A DNA stretch of 64,000 nucleotides. Source: Streptomyces tagetis. GTDB lineage: Bacteria > Actinomycetota > Actinomycetes > Streptomycetales > Streptomycetaceae. The stretch is taken from the NCBI RefSeq assembly GCF_018069565.1, contig NZ_JAGPNL010000003.1, positions 310,001-374,000 of the forward strand, written 5' to 3'. Below the pieces are notes generated by a model. It saw only the letters and a program-made list of their open reading frames with translations. It was not told the DNA's origin and searched no databases. Shown in pieces: positions 53,495-61,683 of the stretch (position 1 is its first letter; each line of letters starts with the position of its first letter). The translations under genes and the position numbers were made by a program.

Positions 53495-54451
53495 TCAGGA
53501 GCCGGCGGCGTTGCGGCGCCGGGTGGCGACGACGATCGCCATACCGCCGATGAGCAGCACCGCGGCGCCGATGGCGACCGGGCCGGTGTTGCTGTCGGCG
53601 CCGGTCTCCGCGAGGTTGCCGGTGCTCCCGTCGGGGGTGACGTCCGAGCCGGCGACCGGCTGGGAGGCCGAGGCGGACGGCGTGCCGTCGGGGGCCTCGG
53701 AGGGCGCCCCGGCCGACGGCGTACCGCTCTCGGGGGTGTCCGACGGCGTGGCGGGCGCCGGCCGCGTGGTCTCCGGGGTGCCCGGCTGCGACGTGTCCGG
53801 CTGCGGGGAATCGGTCTTCTCGCCGGCCGGGGTCGTGCAGTCCTTGGTGCCGCCGTTCCAGGCCGCGATCAGCTTGTCCTTGATGACCGGGCGGTCCGGT
53901 CCCTTGGGCAGCTCACCGTGTTCGAAGCCGTCGTCGGCGCCGGTCTTGCCGTCGAAGCGGACGGCGCCCCGGTACAGGTCGATCTGGGCGAAGCAGCCCG
54001 CGTCCGGCACGGCGATGTCCAGGGTGCCGGTCTCGCCCGGCTTGACCGTCGCGGTGGAGAAGTCCACGAAGACCTGCTCGCCGGAGGTGGCGAAGGTCGG
54101 GCCGTGGGCGAGGAACGAGGAGAGCGAGGCGGTGCAGGAACCGGCGCCCCGGGCCGCGCGGACCCAGACGCGGACCTTGCCGTCCTGGGTGGGCCGCAGG
54201 CTCTGGTCGTCGACCTCGACCGAGTCGCGGAAGTCGGTGCCGTCCAGCGAGAACTGGCAGCGGTCCTCTCCGGTGGCCGTCCCGGCGCCGCTGCCGGGCT
54301 TGTAGGAGCCGCCCTTGTTCCAGCCGTCGCCTCCGGGCGTGCCGTGGGCGAGGGCGCCGGAGGCCCCGGCGACGGAGGCGGCGCACAGGGCGAGGCTCGC
54401 GGCGCCCGTCCCCAGCAGGCGGCGCATGGTGACACGTCGTGCTATCGACAT
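53495..54451 (-). CDS. LAETG cell-wall-anchored surface protein
   Basis: A 318-residue exported protein. Signal peptide (GTGAASLALCAASVAGASGA) after a basic MSIARRVTMRR start; an internal ATG at residue 9 is possible. The mature part has Cys pairs and a beta-rich domain (DRCQFSLDGTDFRDSVEV), then a Thr/Pro/Ser linker. The sorting signal is LAETG, a hydrophobic stretch (VAIGAAVLLIGGMAIVV) and TRRR. LAXTG motifs are recognised by class E sortases of Streptomyces, not by the class F enzyme at 34.9 kb. Function unknown. Confidence 0.92.
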   Translation of the reverse strand: MSIARRVTMRRLLGTGAASLALCAASVAGASGALAHGTPGGDGWNKGGSYKPGSGAGTATGEDRCQFSLDGTDFRDSVEVDDQSLRPTQDGKVRVWVRAARGAGSCTASLSSFLAHGPTFATSGEQVFVDFSTATVKPGETGTLDIAVPDAGCFAQIDLYRGAVRFDGKTGADDGFEHGELPKGPDRPVIKDKLIAAWNGGTKDCTTPAGEKTDSPQPDTSQPGTPETTRPAPATPSDTPESGTPSAGAPSEAPDGTPSASASQPVAGSDVTPDGSTGNLAETGADSNTGPVAIGAAVLLIGGMAIVVATRRRNAAGS

Positions 54452-54583
54452 GCGGGTCCCATCTTGGCGTGTGCTGCACCCGGGTGACGGCGGCAGGGCA
54501 GCGACCGAGCGCGCGCCGGCCGTACCGGGGTGAGTGAGTGAGAAGGACTGGGCCCTTCGATCACGCGGGCCACAGTGGGAGCC

Positions 54584-54612
54584 ATCGTGGTCCTGACGTC
54601 GAATACTGTCAA
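54584..54612 (-). promoter_or_regulatory. Candidate promoter of the LAETG protein gene
   Basis: On the minus strand TTGACA (54612-54607), 17 bases, then CACGAT (54589-54584). The -35 is a perfect housekeeping hexamer; the -10 is poor. About 130 bp upstream of the start codon within the 306-bp intergenic region 54452-54757, where I see no gene. Confidence 0.35.
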
Positions 54613-54757
54613 CTTGCGATTATTTCAAGGCAGTTCCTGACCGCTCACCGCTTCGCCACAGAGGGAACGTTCCGTTCCGCACGGTGACACGCCCTCACGT
54701 TCCGTCGCGGGGGACTCGCCCCGCTTTCCCGCCCGGGGGCCCTCGGGTGAGGGCGGG

Positions 54758-56101
54758 CTAGAGCGGCGGCTGTGCGGGCGCGGGGCCGAGGGTGGTGGTG
54801 CCGGGGGCGGTGCGGTGGCCGAGGCCGGTGCGGTAGGCGTCGAGGGCGGCCTCCACCCGGCCGGTACGGCGCAGCAGGTCGCCCAGGAGCCGGCACAGGT
54901 CGGCGAGGTCCCCGGCGGCGCCCGCGCGCTCCAGCAGGCTCAGCGCCCGTACGTAGTGCTCCTCGGCGGTCTCCGTGTCCCGGGCGTCCTCGGCGATGAT
55001 GCCGAGCAGCCGGTGCGCGCCCGCGGAGTGCACGGCGCCGCGTTCGGAGGACAGGTCGTCCAGCACGCCGCGCAGGAGACCGGCGGCCTCCTCGGACTTG
55101 CCGCGCCGGTGGAGCACGTCGGCCAGTTCGACGGCGACCTGGCTGCTGTAGAGGGCGGCGCGGGTGGCGGAGAGCATGCCGAGGGCCTCGCGCAACTCCT
55201 CCTCAGCGCGGGGAAGTTCCCCGTTCTGGGCGTAGACGTAGCCGCGCATCCAGTGGCAGTTGGCCAGCTCGGTGCGCAACTGGAGCGTGCGGTACAGCTC
55301 GGCCGCCTTGGCCAACGAGGCGTCGGCGTCGGCGAGGCGCCCCTCGGCGAGCAGGGTGCGGGCGACGGACCGGTGCATGCGCGCCACCAGCGCCGGATCA
55401 CCGGCCCGGGGGGCGAGCGCGAGGGCGTACTCGGCGGCCTTGGCGGCCCGCGCGTGCGCGCCCATGTCCATGTAGGGGCCGATCACGCTGGCGTAGAGCA
55501 ACAGCAGCGCGTCGGGATCGTGCAGCCCGCCCCGGTTCAGCTCGTCGAGCGCCGCCTCCAGCAGGTAGACCGCGTAACGGAGTTCACCGGCGAGGTAGTG
55601 CGTGACGGCCCGTCCGCGCAGCGCCGGGACCCGGGCCGGCAGCGGGGCGTCCGCCAGGCACGCCTCGGCCTTCTCGAAGTGCTCGTGGGCGGCGCTCAGT
55701 TCGCCGGTGTCCACCGCGCACTCGCCGAGCCCGAGCAGCGCGGCGGCCCGCTCCTCGTCCAGGTGGTACGCCTCCGCCTCCGCGAGCAGCCCGCCGTACA
55801 GCTCCGCCGCCCGCCCCGCCTCCCCGGCGGCCAGCGTGCGCTGCGCCTCGGTGAGCCGGAGCCGCAGATCGGTGGCGAGCCGGGCGGGACGTCCGGTGAC
55901 CAACTCCTCGTAACCGACGCCGAGCCGGTCGGCGATGTGCCGCAGGGCGTCGTCCGAGGGGCGGACCCGGCCGGCCTCCAGGGTCGAGATGTAGGCGGGC
56001 GTGTACGCCGGTTCCGCGAGCTGGCGCTGCGTCATACCGCGCTCCACCCGCAACCGCTGCACCCGTCGTCCGATGGTGCCCCGGTCGTCACGGTCCCCCA
56101 C
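54758..56101 (-). CDS. XRE-family regulator with C-terminal TPR domain
   Basis: A 447-residue protein from GTG 56101, preceded by GGGGGAG; TTG 56107 is an alternative. XRE helix-turn-helix at residues ~10-65 (RGMTQRQLAEPAYTPAYIST, LEAGRVRPSDDALRHIADRL), then about seven to nine TPR-like helical hairpins (for example LRGRAVTHYLAGELRYAVY and ARTLLAEGRLADADASLAKA) to near the end. This is the architecture of peptide-sensing RRNPP regulators. The divergent neighbour is a 62-residue secreted peptide gene with a promoter and palindrome in the shared intergenic DNA. Confidence 0.92.
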   Translation of the reverse strand: MGDRDDRGTIGRRVQRLRVERGMTQRQLAEPAYTPAYISTLEAGRVRPSDDALRHIADRLGVGYEELVTGRPARLATDLRLRLTEAQRTLAAGEAGRAAELYGGLLAEAEAYHLDEERAAALLGLGECAVDTGELSAAHEHFEKAEACLADAPLPARVPALRGRAVTHYLAGELRYAVYLLEAALDELNRGGLHDPDALLLLYASVIGPYMDMGAHARAAKAAEYALALAPRAGDPALVARMHRSVARTLLAEGRLADADASLAKAAELYRTLQLRTELANCHWMRGYVYAQNGELPRAEEELREALGMLSATRAALYSSQVAVELADVLHRRGKSEEAAGLLRGVLDDLSSERGAVHSAGAHRLLGIIAEDARDTETAEEHYVRALSLLERAGAAGDLADLCRLLGDLLRRTGRVEAALDAYRTGLGHRTAPGTTTLGPAPAQPPL

Positions 56102-56122
56102 TGCCAACTCCCCCTGTGCCTC

Positions 56123-56151
56123 TTGCCGTTAGGCTCCGACGGCCCTAGGTT
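56123..56151 (+). promoter_or_regulatory. Promoter of the secreted peptide gene
   Basis: TTGCCG, 17 bases, TAGGTT: close to the Streptomyces housekeeping consensus TTGAC-N17-TAGRRT. Transcription would start near 56158, just before a palindrome, and give a ~50-base leader. Confidence 0.55.
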
Positions 56152-56161
56152 AAACCGCGAA

Positions 56162-56175
56162 TTAAGCGCGCTTAA
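56162..56175. promoter_or_regulatory. Perfect 14-bp palindrome, probable regulator operator
   Basis: TTAAGCGCGCTTAA lies directly downstream of the promoter at 56123-56151 and 60 bp upstream of the XRE-TPR start on the other strand. A partial copy (GCTTAACAGCGCTT) overlaps it. It is AT-edged in a very GC-rich region and suited to dimeric XRE binding. Confidence 0.65.
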
Positions 56176-56206
56176 CAGCGCTTGACACGATCCCGCAGAG
56201 GACGCC

Positions 56207-56395
56207 GTGGCCACACGCACCCGCACCGCCGAACGGTACGCCAGGGGCCTCGCCGCCGCCGTGGCGGCCGTGGCCTGCCTGTTCCTGGCCGGAACCGCGG
56301 GCCAGTCCCGTACGGCCGAACCCGCCTCCCCGGCTGCCCCGCCCCAGAGAGACACGGCCCCCATGGCCGACTCCCTGACCCCCCTGAACCCTTAA
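56207..56395 (+). CDS. Small secreted peptide divergent from XRE-TPR regulator
   Basis: A 62-residue product from GTG 56207, preceded by AGAGGA. A basic N-terminus (ATRTRTAERYARG) is followed by a signal helix (LAAAVAAVACLFLAGTAG), leaving a short mature or pro-region of ~32 residues ending SLTPLNP. It has a good promoter and a strong palindrome at its start. It is too small for an enzyme and resembles pre-pro signalling peptides. The cleaved C-terminal piece is a candidate ligand for the neighbouring TPR regulator; this is inference. Confidence 0.7.
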   Translation: MATRTRTAERYARGLAAAVAAVACLFLAGTAGQSRTAEPASPAAPPQRDTAPMADSLTPLNP

Positions 56396-56827
56396 GCCGC
56401 CCCGCCCCCGCGGCCCGGACCCGGCGCGTCGCGGCGGTCGCCGAACGGGATTCACTCCGACGAGGGGCCTCGGTCACGAAAGGCGCTCTCGCCATTCCCT
56501 GGAACCGGTCGCCGCGGGCATAACGCGTCGATCCCCTCCCCCGGTCCGCGCCCGGCCACCGCCGTACGACCCGCTCCCCGGACCCGCGCGCCCCGGACAC
56601 CCGGTGCGGACCCCTGGGCCTCCAGCGGCCCGCGGACGTACGTGGCCATCGCGCCTCCGGGAGGTGAGGACTCCTCGTCACCGGAATCCGACGGTAGAGC
56701 GTCTCCCGGCCCCACGGGAAGGGAATCCAGGGGTGGTACTCCTGCCGCCGGGCGGAGGAAACTCCTGGTGGCGGCCTCGGACCGGCGCCCGCACAGCCGG
56801 AGCCGACCCGGCCCGGGGCCCCCTGGG
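56396..56827. other. Intergenic region without recognised gene
   Basis: About 430 bp between convergent genes. No frame has a ribosome-binding site with a recognisable product. Short inverted repeats occur (for example around 56650-56690) but none strong enough to call a terminator. Confidence 0.5.
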
Positions 56828-58531
56828 TCAGGGGTGGGCCTGGAGGCGGTGGAGTTCTCGGTGCACGTGGGCGAGGGCGCCCTCGCGGCGGCCGGGGACG
56901 TGGCTTCGGAGGGCGGCGAGGGCGGTACCCAGTTCGCGGGCCCGAGCGGGGACGGTGATGCGGCCCCACTGGTGGTGGGCACGGTCGACGGCGGCCTCGA
57001 CGGCGGGCGCGTCCGGTGCCTGGCCGGCCCGGAGGCGGGCCTCGGCGACGGCCAGCCAGGCACGGCAGCTCCGCACCGGGTCACCCGCGAACATCGCCAG
57101 GTCGGCCCGGACCTCCGCCCAGTGCAGGGCGTCCTCCGAGGCGGGCCCGTGGACGTGCGCGGCGGTCCGTTCGTGATGGGCGGCGAGGGCGTCGGCCTCC
57201 GTGTGCCGGCCGGAGCGTACGGCGTCGGCGACCCGGGCGTGGGGATCGCCGGCCGCGGGTCCCGGCGCCGTGAGCACCAGGCCGGGGCCGGTCGCCGCGT
57301 CCTCGGCGGCGAGACGGGCCAGCACCTGCTGGTGGAGCTGGTCCGGCGGCGGGCGGTGTCCGCTGCGCAGGATCGTGGCGAGGGTGCGCATGTACGTCGG
57401 GGTCCCCACCGTCCGCCGGGAGGGCGGGGGTGCGATACGGCCGTAGACGGCGTTGTTCCTCCCGGAGTCGAGGGGGAGGGGTGGGGTGGGGTGGGGGGCG
57501 GTGGGTCGGGGTGGGGTGCGTCGGGGTGGGGTGGGTCGGGGCGGGGTGGGCTGGTGTGAAGCGGGCTGGGGGGCGGGGGGCTGGTGTGAGGCGGGCTGAG
57601 GGGCGGTGGGCCGGCGTGGGGGTGTGAACCCGTTGGGGGCTGTGAACTCGGTTGCCGGTGTTGACGCGTGATCGGTCGCGGGGCTCCGCGCCGCTGTGAA
57701 CCCGGGTGGGACTGTGAACTCGGGTGAGGCTGTGAACTCGGTCGTGGCTGTGAACCCGTGTACCGGGGCGTCGCCCGGGGGCGCTGTGAATTCAGGTGTC
57801 GCTGTGAACCCCGGCGCCGGTCCCGGTGCGGAGGGTGCCGCTGTGAACCCGGGTGGCGCCGTGAACCCCGGCCCGGAGGGTGCCGCTGTGAACCCAGGTG
57901 GCGCCGTGAACCCCGGCCCGGAGGGTGCCGCCGTCTGCCCGGCGGAGGCTGTGAACTCCGGTGGTGGTGTGAACTCGTGTGCCGGTGCCGGGCCGGACGG
58001 TGGTGTGAACTCCGGTGGACCTGTGAACCCGCCCGGCGCACCGCCTCCCACCGCCACGCCCCCGAACGCCACCGCCCCCTCCCCGGCCGCCCCGCCCCCC
58101 GCCGCCGATTCCCGTTCCCGGAGCCACCGCCACGTCTCCTGGTCCGCGTGCAGGTCCAGGAACAGTGTCGTCGCCCCGCTCGGCCGCAGGCGCAGCTCCT
58201 CACGGACCCAGTGCCACGGCAGCGCCGTGTACCGCATCGTCGCCGCCGTCGTCCGGGCCAGCGCCAGGTGCGGCAGGCGCTGGCGCCGGTCGAGCTGGAG
58301 CTGCCCGGCGATGTACACCGTCAGCGGGCCCGGTGCCGCCGCCGCGGCGCGCAGCCGGGTCAGGACGGCCTGCGGGTCCAGCGGGTCGGCGAGTTCCACG
58401 ACGTTCGCCGTCTCCGTGCCGGAGAGCACGGCGGGCGGCACGGCCGCGAGCACGGGGAGGACGGACGCCGCGTCCACCAGGCACCCCCGGCCCACGGGCG
58501 ACGCCGCGAGCAGCAGCACGGTTCCGGACAA
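56828..58531 (-). CDS. Repeat-containing Streptomyces protein of unknown function
   Basis: A 567-residue protein from a TTG at 58531 preceded by GGGGAGGG. The N-terminal ~150 residues are a compact alpha/beta domain (SGTVLLLAASPVGRGCLVDA, PGPLTVYIAGQLQLDRRQ, TTLFLDLHADQETWRWL). A central ~150-residue block consists of EFTAPPGFTA-like hexads encoded by 18-bp repeats. The C-terminal ~200 residues are helical (YMRTLATILRSGHRPPPDQL). The strands VYIAG and LFLDLHAD recall a caspase-type fold with altered catalytic positions, but this is weak. I know related Streptomyces proteins but no function. Adjacent to a SpoIIE-type phosphatase. Confidence 0.8.
   Translation of the reverse strand: MSGTVLLLAASPVGRGCLVDAASVLPVLAAVPPAVLSGTETANVVELADPLDPQAVLTRLRAAAAAPGPLTVYIAGQLQLDRRQRLPHLALARTTAATMRYTALPWHWVREELRLRPSGATTLFLDLHADQETWRWLRERESAAGGGAAGEGAVAFGGVAVGGGAPGGFTGPPEFTPPSGPAPAHEFTPPPEFTASAGQTAAPSGPGFTAPPGFTAAPSGPGFTAPPGFTAAPSAPGPAPGFTATPEFTAPPGDAPVHGFTATTEFTASPEFTVPPGFTAARSPATDHASTPATEFTAPNGFTPPRRPTAPQPASHQPPAPQPASHQPTPPRPTPPRRTPPRPTAPHPTPPLPLDSGRNNAVYGRIAPPPSRRTVGTPTYMRTLATILRSGHRPPPDQLHQQVLARLAAEDAATGPGLVLTAPGPAAGDPHARVADAVRSGRHTEADALAAHHERTAAHVHGPASEDALHWAEVRADLAMFAGDPVRSCRAWLAVAEARLRAGQAPDAPAVEAAVDRAHHQWGRITVPARARELGTALAALRSHVPGRREGALAHVHRELHRLQAHP
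57605..58040. repeat. 18-bp coding repeats (GTGAAC core) in the repeat protein
   Basis: GTGAAC recurs every 18 bases, sometimes 27, 36 or 39, for about sixteen units on the plus strand. On the coding minus strand each unit reads Phe-Thr plus four Pro/Gly/Ala/Glu residues. All spacings are multiples of three, as expected for selection on the protein. Confidence 0.85.
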
Positions 58532-58596
58532 CGGACCCTCCCCCGATCGATCACGTACATCAGCACGTTAACCGCTCGTACCCCACCACGGGGTGC

Positions 58597-59823
58597 TCAC
58601 TTCACGACCCGCCGCACGGCGAAGATCGTGGTGTCGTCGACCAGCAGCCCCCGGCAGTGCCGCAGCGTGCCGTCGCGTACCAGGGCGACCAGCCGCTGCG
58701 GCGCGACGACGCCGTCCGGGTCGACGGCGAGGGCGCGGACGATGTCCTCGGCCGGCTGGTAGAAGCGGCCCTCGGGATCGCGGGCCTCCGTCACCCCGTC
58801 GGTCATCAGCAGCAGGGTCTCGTCGCGGGCGAGGGTCACCCGGCACACCGGCGGCAGCACACTGGGCGCGATGTCGGCCATGCCGAGCGGCAGACCGGCC
58901 TCGGATTCCAGCCTCCGGACGCCTTTGGGGCCGACGACCAGGGGAGGTTCGTGGCCGAAGACCACGGCGTCCACCGCGTCGGGCAGGTCGTCGGAGAAGC
59001 CGACCAGCACGGCGGTGGCGAAACGGTCGCCGTCGCCCCCGGAGTAGCCGAGCCCCTGGGTGTGCTGGCGGTGGCGCAGGAGGCGCTGGTCGAGCCGTTC
59101 GGCGACCGTCAGCAGGTCCGCCTCGTAGTAACCGGTCTCCCGGAAGGTGCCGAGCAGCGCGGATGCCGTCTCGACCGCGCCCAGCCCCTTGCCCTGTACG
59201 TCCCCTATGAGGACGCGGGTGCCGTGCGGGCCGAGCTGGATGTCGTAGAAGTCGCCGCCGACGCGGGCCTCGGTGTCCGCGGCGAGGTAGACGGCGGCGT
59301 GGTCGAGGCCGCCCCAGCCCTGCGGGATCGGGCGCAGCACGGTGCGCCGGGTGGTGTCGGCGATGTCCCGCATGTGCAGCATGCGTTCCTCGCCGCGCAC
59401 CCGGACGCTGGAGGCCACCACGGCGATGACGCTGCCGAGCAGCACCAGGACGAGTCCGGGCAGGCCGGTGTGGTTGTGGTCCTGCCAGACGAGGTCGGCG
59501 AGGAGGTAGACGCACACCGCGAGCACCCCGAGCCCGGCCGTCGTCCAGACTCCGCAGATGGCGGCGGCGATGCCGGGCACGAGAACGGTCCAGGAGATCA
59601 CCTGGAACGCGCCGGTGGTGACGTCGATGACGGCGATGACCGCCAGCAGCGCCAGCGGGAACAGCCAGGAGATGCTGCGCCCGCGCACGCTGAACAGTTC
59701 GTGCCGCAACTCGACGTCGGTCCGCCCGACCAGCCGGCCGACGAACTTCCATCGGCCGGTCACCCGCCTGTGGACACGACCCCTCACGCGCCCCAGCGAA
59801 ACACGCGGGCACGTCCCCCGCAT
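58597..59823 (-). CDS. SpoIIE-type PP2C serine phosphatase, membrane-bound
   Basis: A 408-residue protein taken from ATG 59823. Four predicted transmembrane helices (for example ISWLFPLALLAVIAVIDV and LPGLVLVLLGSVIAVVASSV) are followed by a PP2C-type SpoIIE domain with EARVGGDFYDIQ, VLIGDVQGKGLGA and LMTDGVTEARDPEGRF, so both metal-binding aspartate clusters are intact. Such phosphatases dephosphorylate anti-sigma-factor antagonists in partner-switching pathways. No anti-sigma or antagonist gene is adjacent. Confidence 0.94.
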   Translation of the reverse strand: MRGTCPRVSLGRVRGRVHRRVTGRWKFVGRLVGRTDVELRHELFSVRGRSISWLFPLALLAVIAVIDVTTGAFQVISWTVLVPGIAAAICGVWTTAGLGVLAVCVYLLADLVWQDHNHTGLPGLVLVLLGSVIAVVASSVRVRGEERMLHMRDIADTTRRTVLRPIPQGWGGLDHAAVYLAADTEARVGGDFYDIQLGPHGTRVLIGDVQGKGLGAVETASALLGTFRETGYYEADLLTVAERLDQRLLRHRQHTQGLGYSGGDGDRFATAVLVGFSDDLPDAVDAVVFGHEPPLVVGPKGVRRLESEAGLPLGMADIAPSVLPPVCRVTLARDETLLLMTDGVTEARDPEGRFYQPAEDIVRALAVDPDGVVAPQRLVALVRDGTLRHCRGLLVDDTTIFAVRRVVK

Positions 59824-59877
59824 CCCGGACTTGCCAGGCGGCCGATCCGGGTGTGCTCTGGTAGCCGAGGCGACGAG

Positions 59878-59892
59878 GAGAGGAGTCCTCTC
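59878..59892 (+). promoter_or_regulatory. Palindrome covering a ribosome-binding site
   Basis: GAGAGGA-G-TCCTCTC ends one base before the ATG at 59893 and contains the AGGAG site. In RNA a 6-bp stem with an AGT loop could hide the site and control translation; in DNA it could be an operator. Confidence 0.55.
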
Positions 59893-60357
59893 ATGGCTCA
59901 CCAGGCACTACCGACGTCCGGTACCTCTGGCACCTCACGCGGCACACCTGCGGGGCCGCGCAGGACACCCGACATCTTCGGCGAGCGCGCCCATCTGGCG
60001 GCCCACTGGATGCTCCCCGTCGTCCTGGGGCTGGTCTACGGCTACTGGGTGGCGGCCAACCGCCGTTTCGGCGGACCGATCACCGGCTGGAACATCTTCT
60101 ACGGCTTCATGACGGCGCTCGCCTTCGCCGTCCTCTACGTGGCGGTCCGGGCGGTGGCGCAGCGGCTGCCGCGCGAGGGCCACGCGGCGCTGTGGGCGGC
60201 GTTCACAGGCAGCGCGCTGGGCTTCCTGTACACACAGACCGGCGTGGCGATGTTCACCTGCATCGGCCTGTCGCTGGTGGTGGCGGCGGCGACGTTCCTC
60301 GTCCTCTTCTACCGGTACTACACCCACGAGGACGCGGAGGGCCGCCGTACGAGCTGA
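59893..60357 (+). CDS. Four-helix membrane protein
   Basis: A 154-residue protein from ATG 59893 with four hydrophobic helices (WMLPVVLGLVYGYWVAA, NIFYGFMTALAFAVLYVAV, ALWAAFTGSALGFLYTQTGV, CIGLSLVVAAATFLVLFY). I recognise no family name; similar small proteins are widespread in Streptomyces. It is divergent from the SpoIIE phosphatase and followed by a terminator. Confidence 0.8.
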   Translation: MAHQALPTSGTSGTSRGTPAGPRRTPDIFGERAHLAAHWMLPVVLGLVYGYWVAANRRFGGPITGWNIFYGFMTALAFAVLYVAVRAVAQRLPREGHAALWAAFTGSALGFLYTQTGVAMFTCIGLSLVVAAATFLVLFYRYYTHEDAEGRRTS

Positions 60358-60364
60358 CGGCGGG

Positions 60365-60396
60365 CGGCGCGCGGGGCGGTGGCGTGCCGCGCGCCG
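60365..60396 (+). terminator. Intrinsic terminator
   Basis: CGGCGCGCGG at 60365-60374 pairs perfectly with 60387-60396, 12-base loop, 7 bp after the preceding stop. Its position argues against a far-upstream start for the next gene. Confidence 0.7.
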
Positions 60397-60477
60397 GGCG
60401 CACGTTCGGCGGGGCGGGGAGGGCCATATGCAGTCACGCGGCTCGCCCGTCCCGCGCGCGGGGCGTTGTCTGGGAGG

Positions 60478-61416
60478 GTGTCCCCTCGTCTGCGGAGCCG
60501 CCTGTCGGCCGTCCTGATCGTCCTCGCCTGCCTGCTCGCCCCGTGCGGCGCGCTGGCCGCGTGGGCGGCGTACGGGCTGGGCGACACGGGCCGTTACGTC
60601 GCCGCGATGGCACCCCTGGCCACCGATCCCCACGTACGGGAGGCGGTGGCCGACGCGGTGGGCGAGGGCGTCCTGGAGGAGGTGGAGACGGCCGCCGCGC
60701 GGGACGGCGGCGTGCCGGGCGCCGGGGAGGCCGTGCCGGCGAGCGACAGCGTGCGCCTGTTCGTACGGGACGCGGCGCGGTCGTTCACCCGGACGGCGGC
60801 GTTCCGCGCGGGCTGGGAGACGGCCAACCGCACCGTGCACGGCGCCGTGCTGCACGCCCTGCGCGACGACCGGACGGCCGGCCGCGCGGTCACCGTCGAC
60901 CTCGCCCCCGTCACCGCCCGCGTCCGCAGCCGGCTGGCCGAGGACCACGTGCCCATGGCCGACCGCATCCCCGTCCGGCCCACCCCGGTCACCGTGCTCC
61001 CGGCCCACGACGTGGACCGGCTCAGGAAGGGCTACCACGTGGTCGACGTCGCCGCGTTCTGGCTGCCGCTGGCGGCCGTCGTCTTCGCCGTGGCGGGCAT
61101 CGCCGTCGCCGCCTGCCGCCGCCGGGCGGTGACCGCCACCGCGCTCGGCACGGCGCTCGGGGGCGGGCTGCTCGCGCTCGCCGTCGTGGTCGGCCGGCGG
61201 CTCACCGTCGCGGGCCTGCCGGGCCCGGTGGACGGCCCAGCCGCAGGCGCCGTCTACGACGCGCTCACCACGACCCTGCGTACGGCGGCCTGGGTCCTGG
61301 TGGGCCTCGGTCTCGCGGTCGCCGTGCTCTCCTGGCTCGCGGGCCGCCTCCACACCCGCCGCCAGGGCCCCACCGGACCCGCCGTCGGCCCGGCCCCGAG
61401 CCGCGCCCGCCTCTGA
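60478..61416 (+). CDS. Membrane protein with large extracytoplasmic domain
   Basis: About 312 residues from GTG 60478; the start is uncertain because GGGAGG lies directly on it and a TTG four codons earlier is possible, while the frame extends back to 60379 through the terminator. A signal-like helix (LSAVLIVLACLLAPCGALAA) is followed by a ~150-residue Ala/Arg/Asp/Val-rich outside domain and three C-terminal helices (FWLPLAAVVFAVAGIAVAAC, ALGTALGGGLLALAVVVG, AAWVLVGLGLAVAVLSWL). Unknown function. Confidence 0.78.
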   Translation: MSPRLRSRLSAVLIVLACLLAPCGALAAWAAYGLGDTGRYVAAMAPLATDPHVREAVADAVGEGVLEEVETAAARDGGVPGAGEAVPASDSVRLFVRDAARSFTRTAAFRAGWETANRTVHGAVLHALRDDRTAGRAVTVDLAPVTARVRSRLAEDHVPMADRIPVRPTPVTVLPAHDVDRLRKGYHVVDVAAFWLPLAAVVFAVAGIAVAACRRRAVTATALGTALGGGLLALAVVVGRRLTVAGLPGPVDGPAAGAVYDALTTTLRTAAWVLVGLGLAVAVLSWLAGRLHTRRQGPTGPAVGPAPSRARL

Positions 61417-61683
61417 CCTGCCGCGGAACGCCCCGCAGCCCGGCCGAAGCGGCGGCCTGCCGGAGGCCGCCCCTCGAACCCGCCGATCCGCCCCAGGGCC
61501 AAAACCCGCCCCCGCCCGCCCCGGACGGGAACCTTCCGCCCACCTCCCCCGTCATCCGGGCGGAAGGGCACGGAGACTGGAGGGGGCCGGCGGCCCGGAC
61601 GGACCCCGGACCGAACGGACCCTCGGGCCACGGCCCGGACGGCCCACCCCCAGGCGGCGTGCCCGGCGAGCGGAAGGCGGCAT

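Noticed and set aside
54600..54760. Possible small gene or RNA between the LAETG and XRE-TPR genes
   Set aside because: AT-richer patch fits a promoter; no structured RNA or frame could be supported.
57605..58040. CRISPR array
   Set aside because: Units are 18 bp with in-frame spacing and no unique spacers; the region is protein-coding.
57696..58571. A plus-strand frame of VNPGGA-type repeats
   Set aside because: Flanking parts of the minus-strand frame look conserved and structured, so the plus frame is the shadow of coding repeats.
60379..60477. Earlier start of the membrane protein gene
   Set aside because: It lies within and just after the terminator of the previous gene and has Arg-rich non-conserved-looking sequence.
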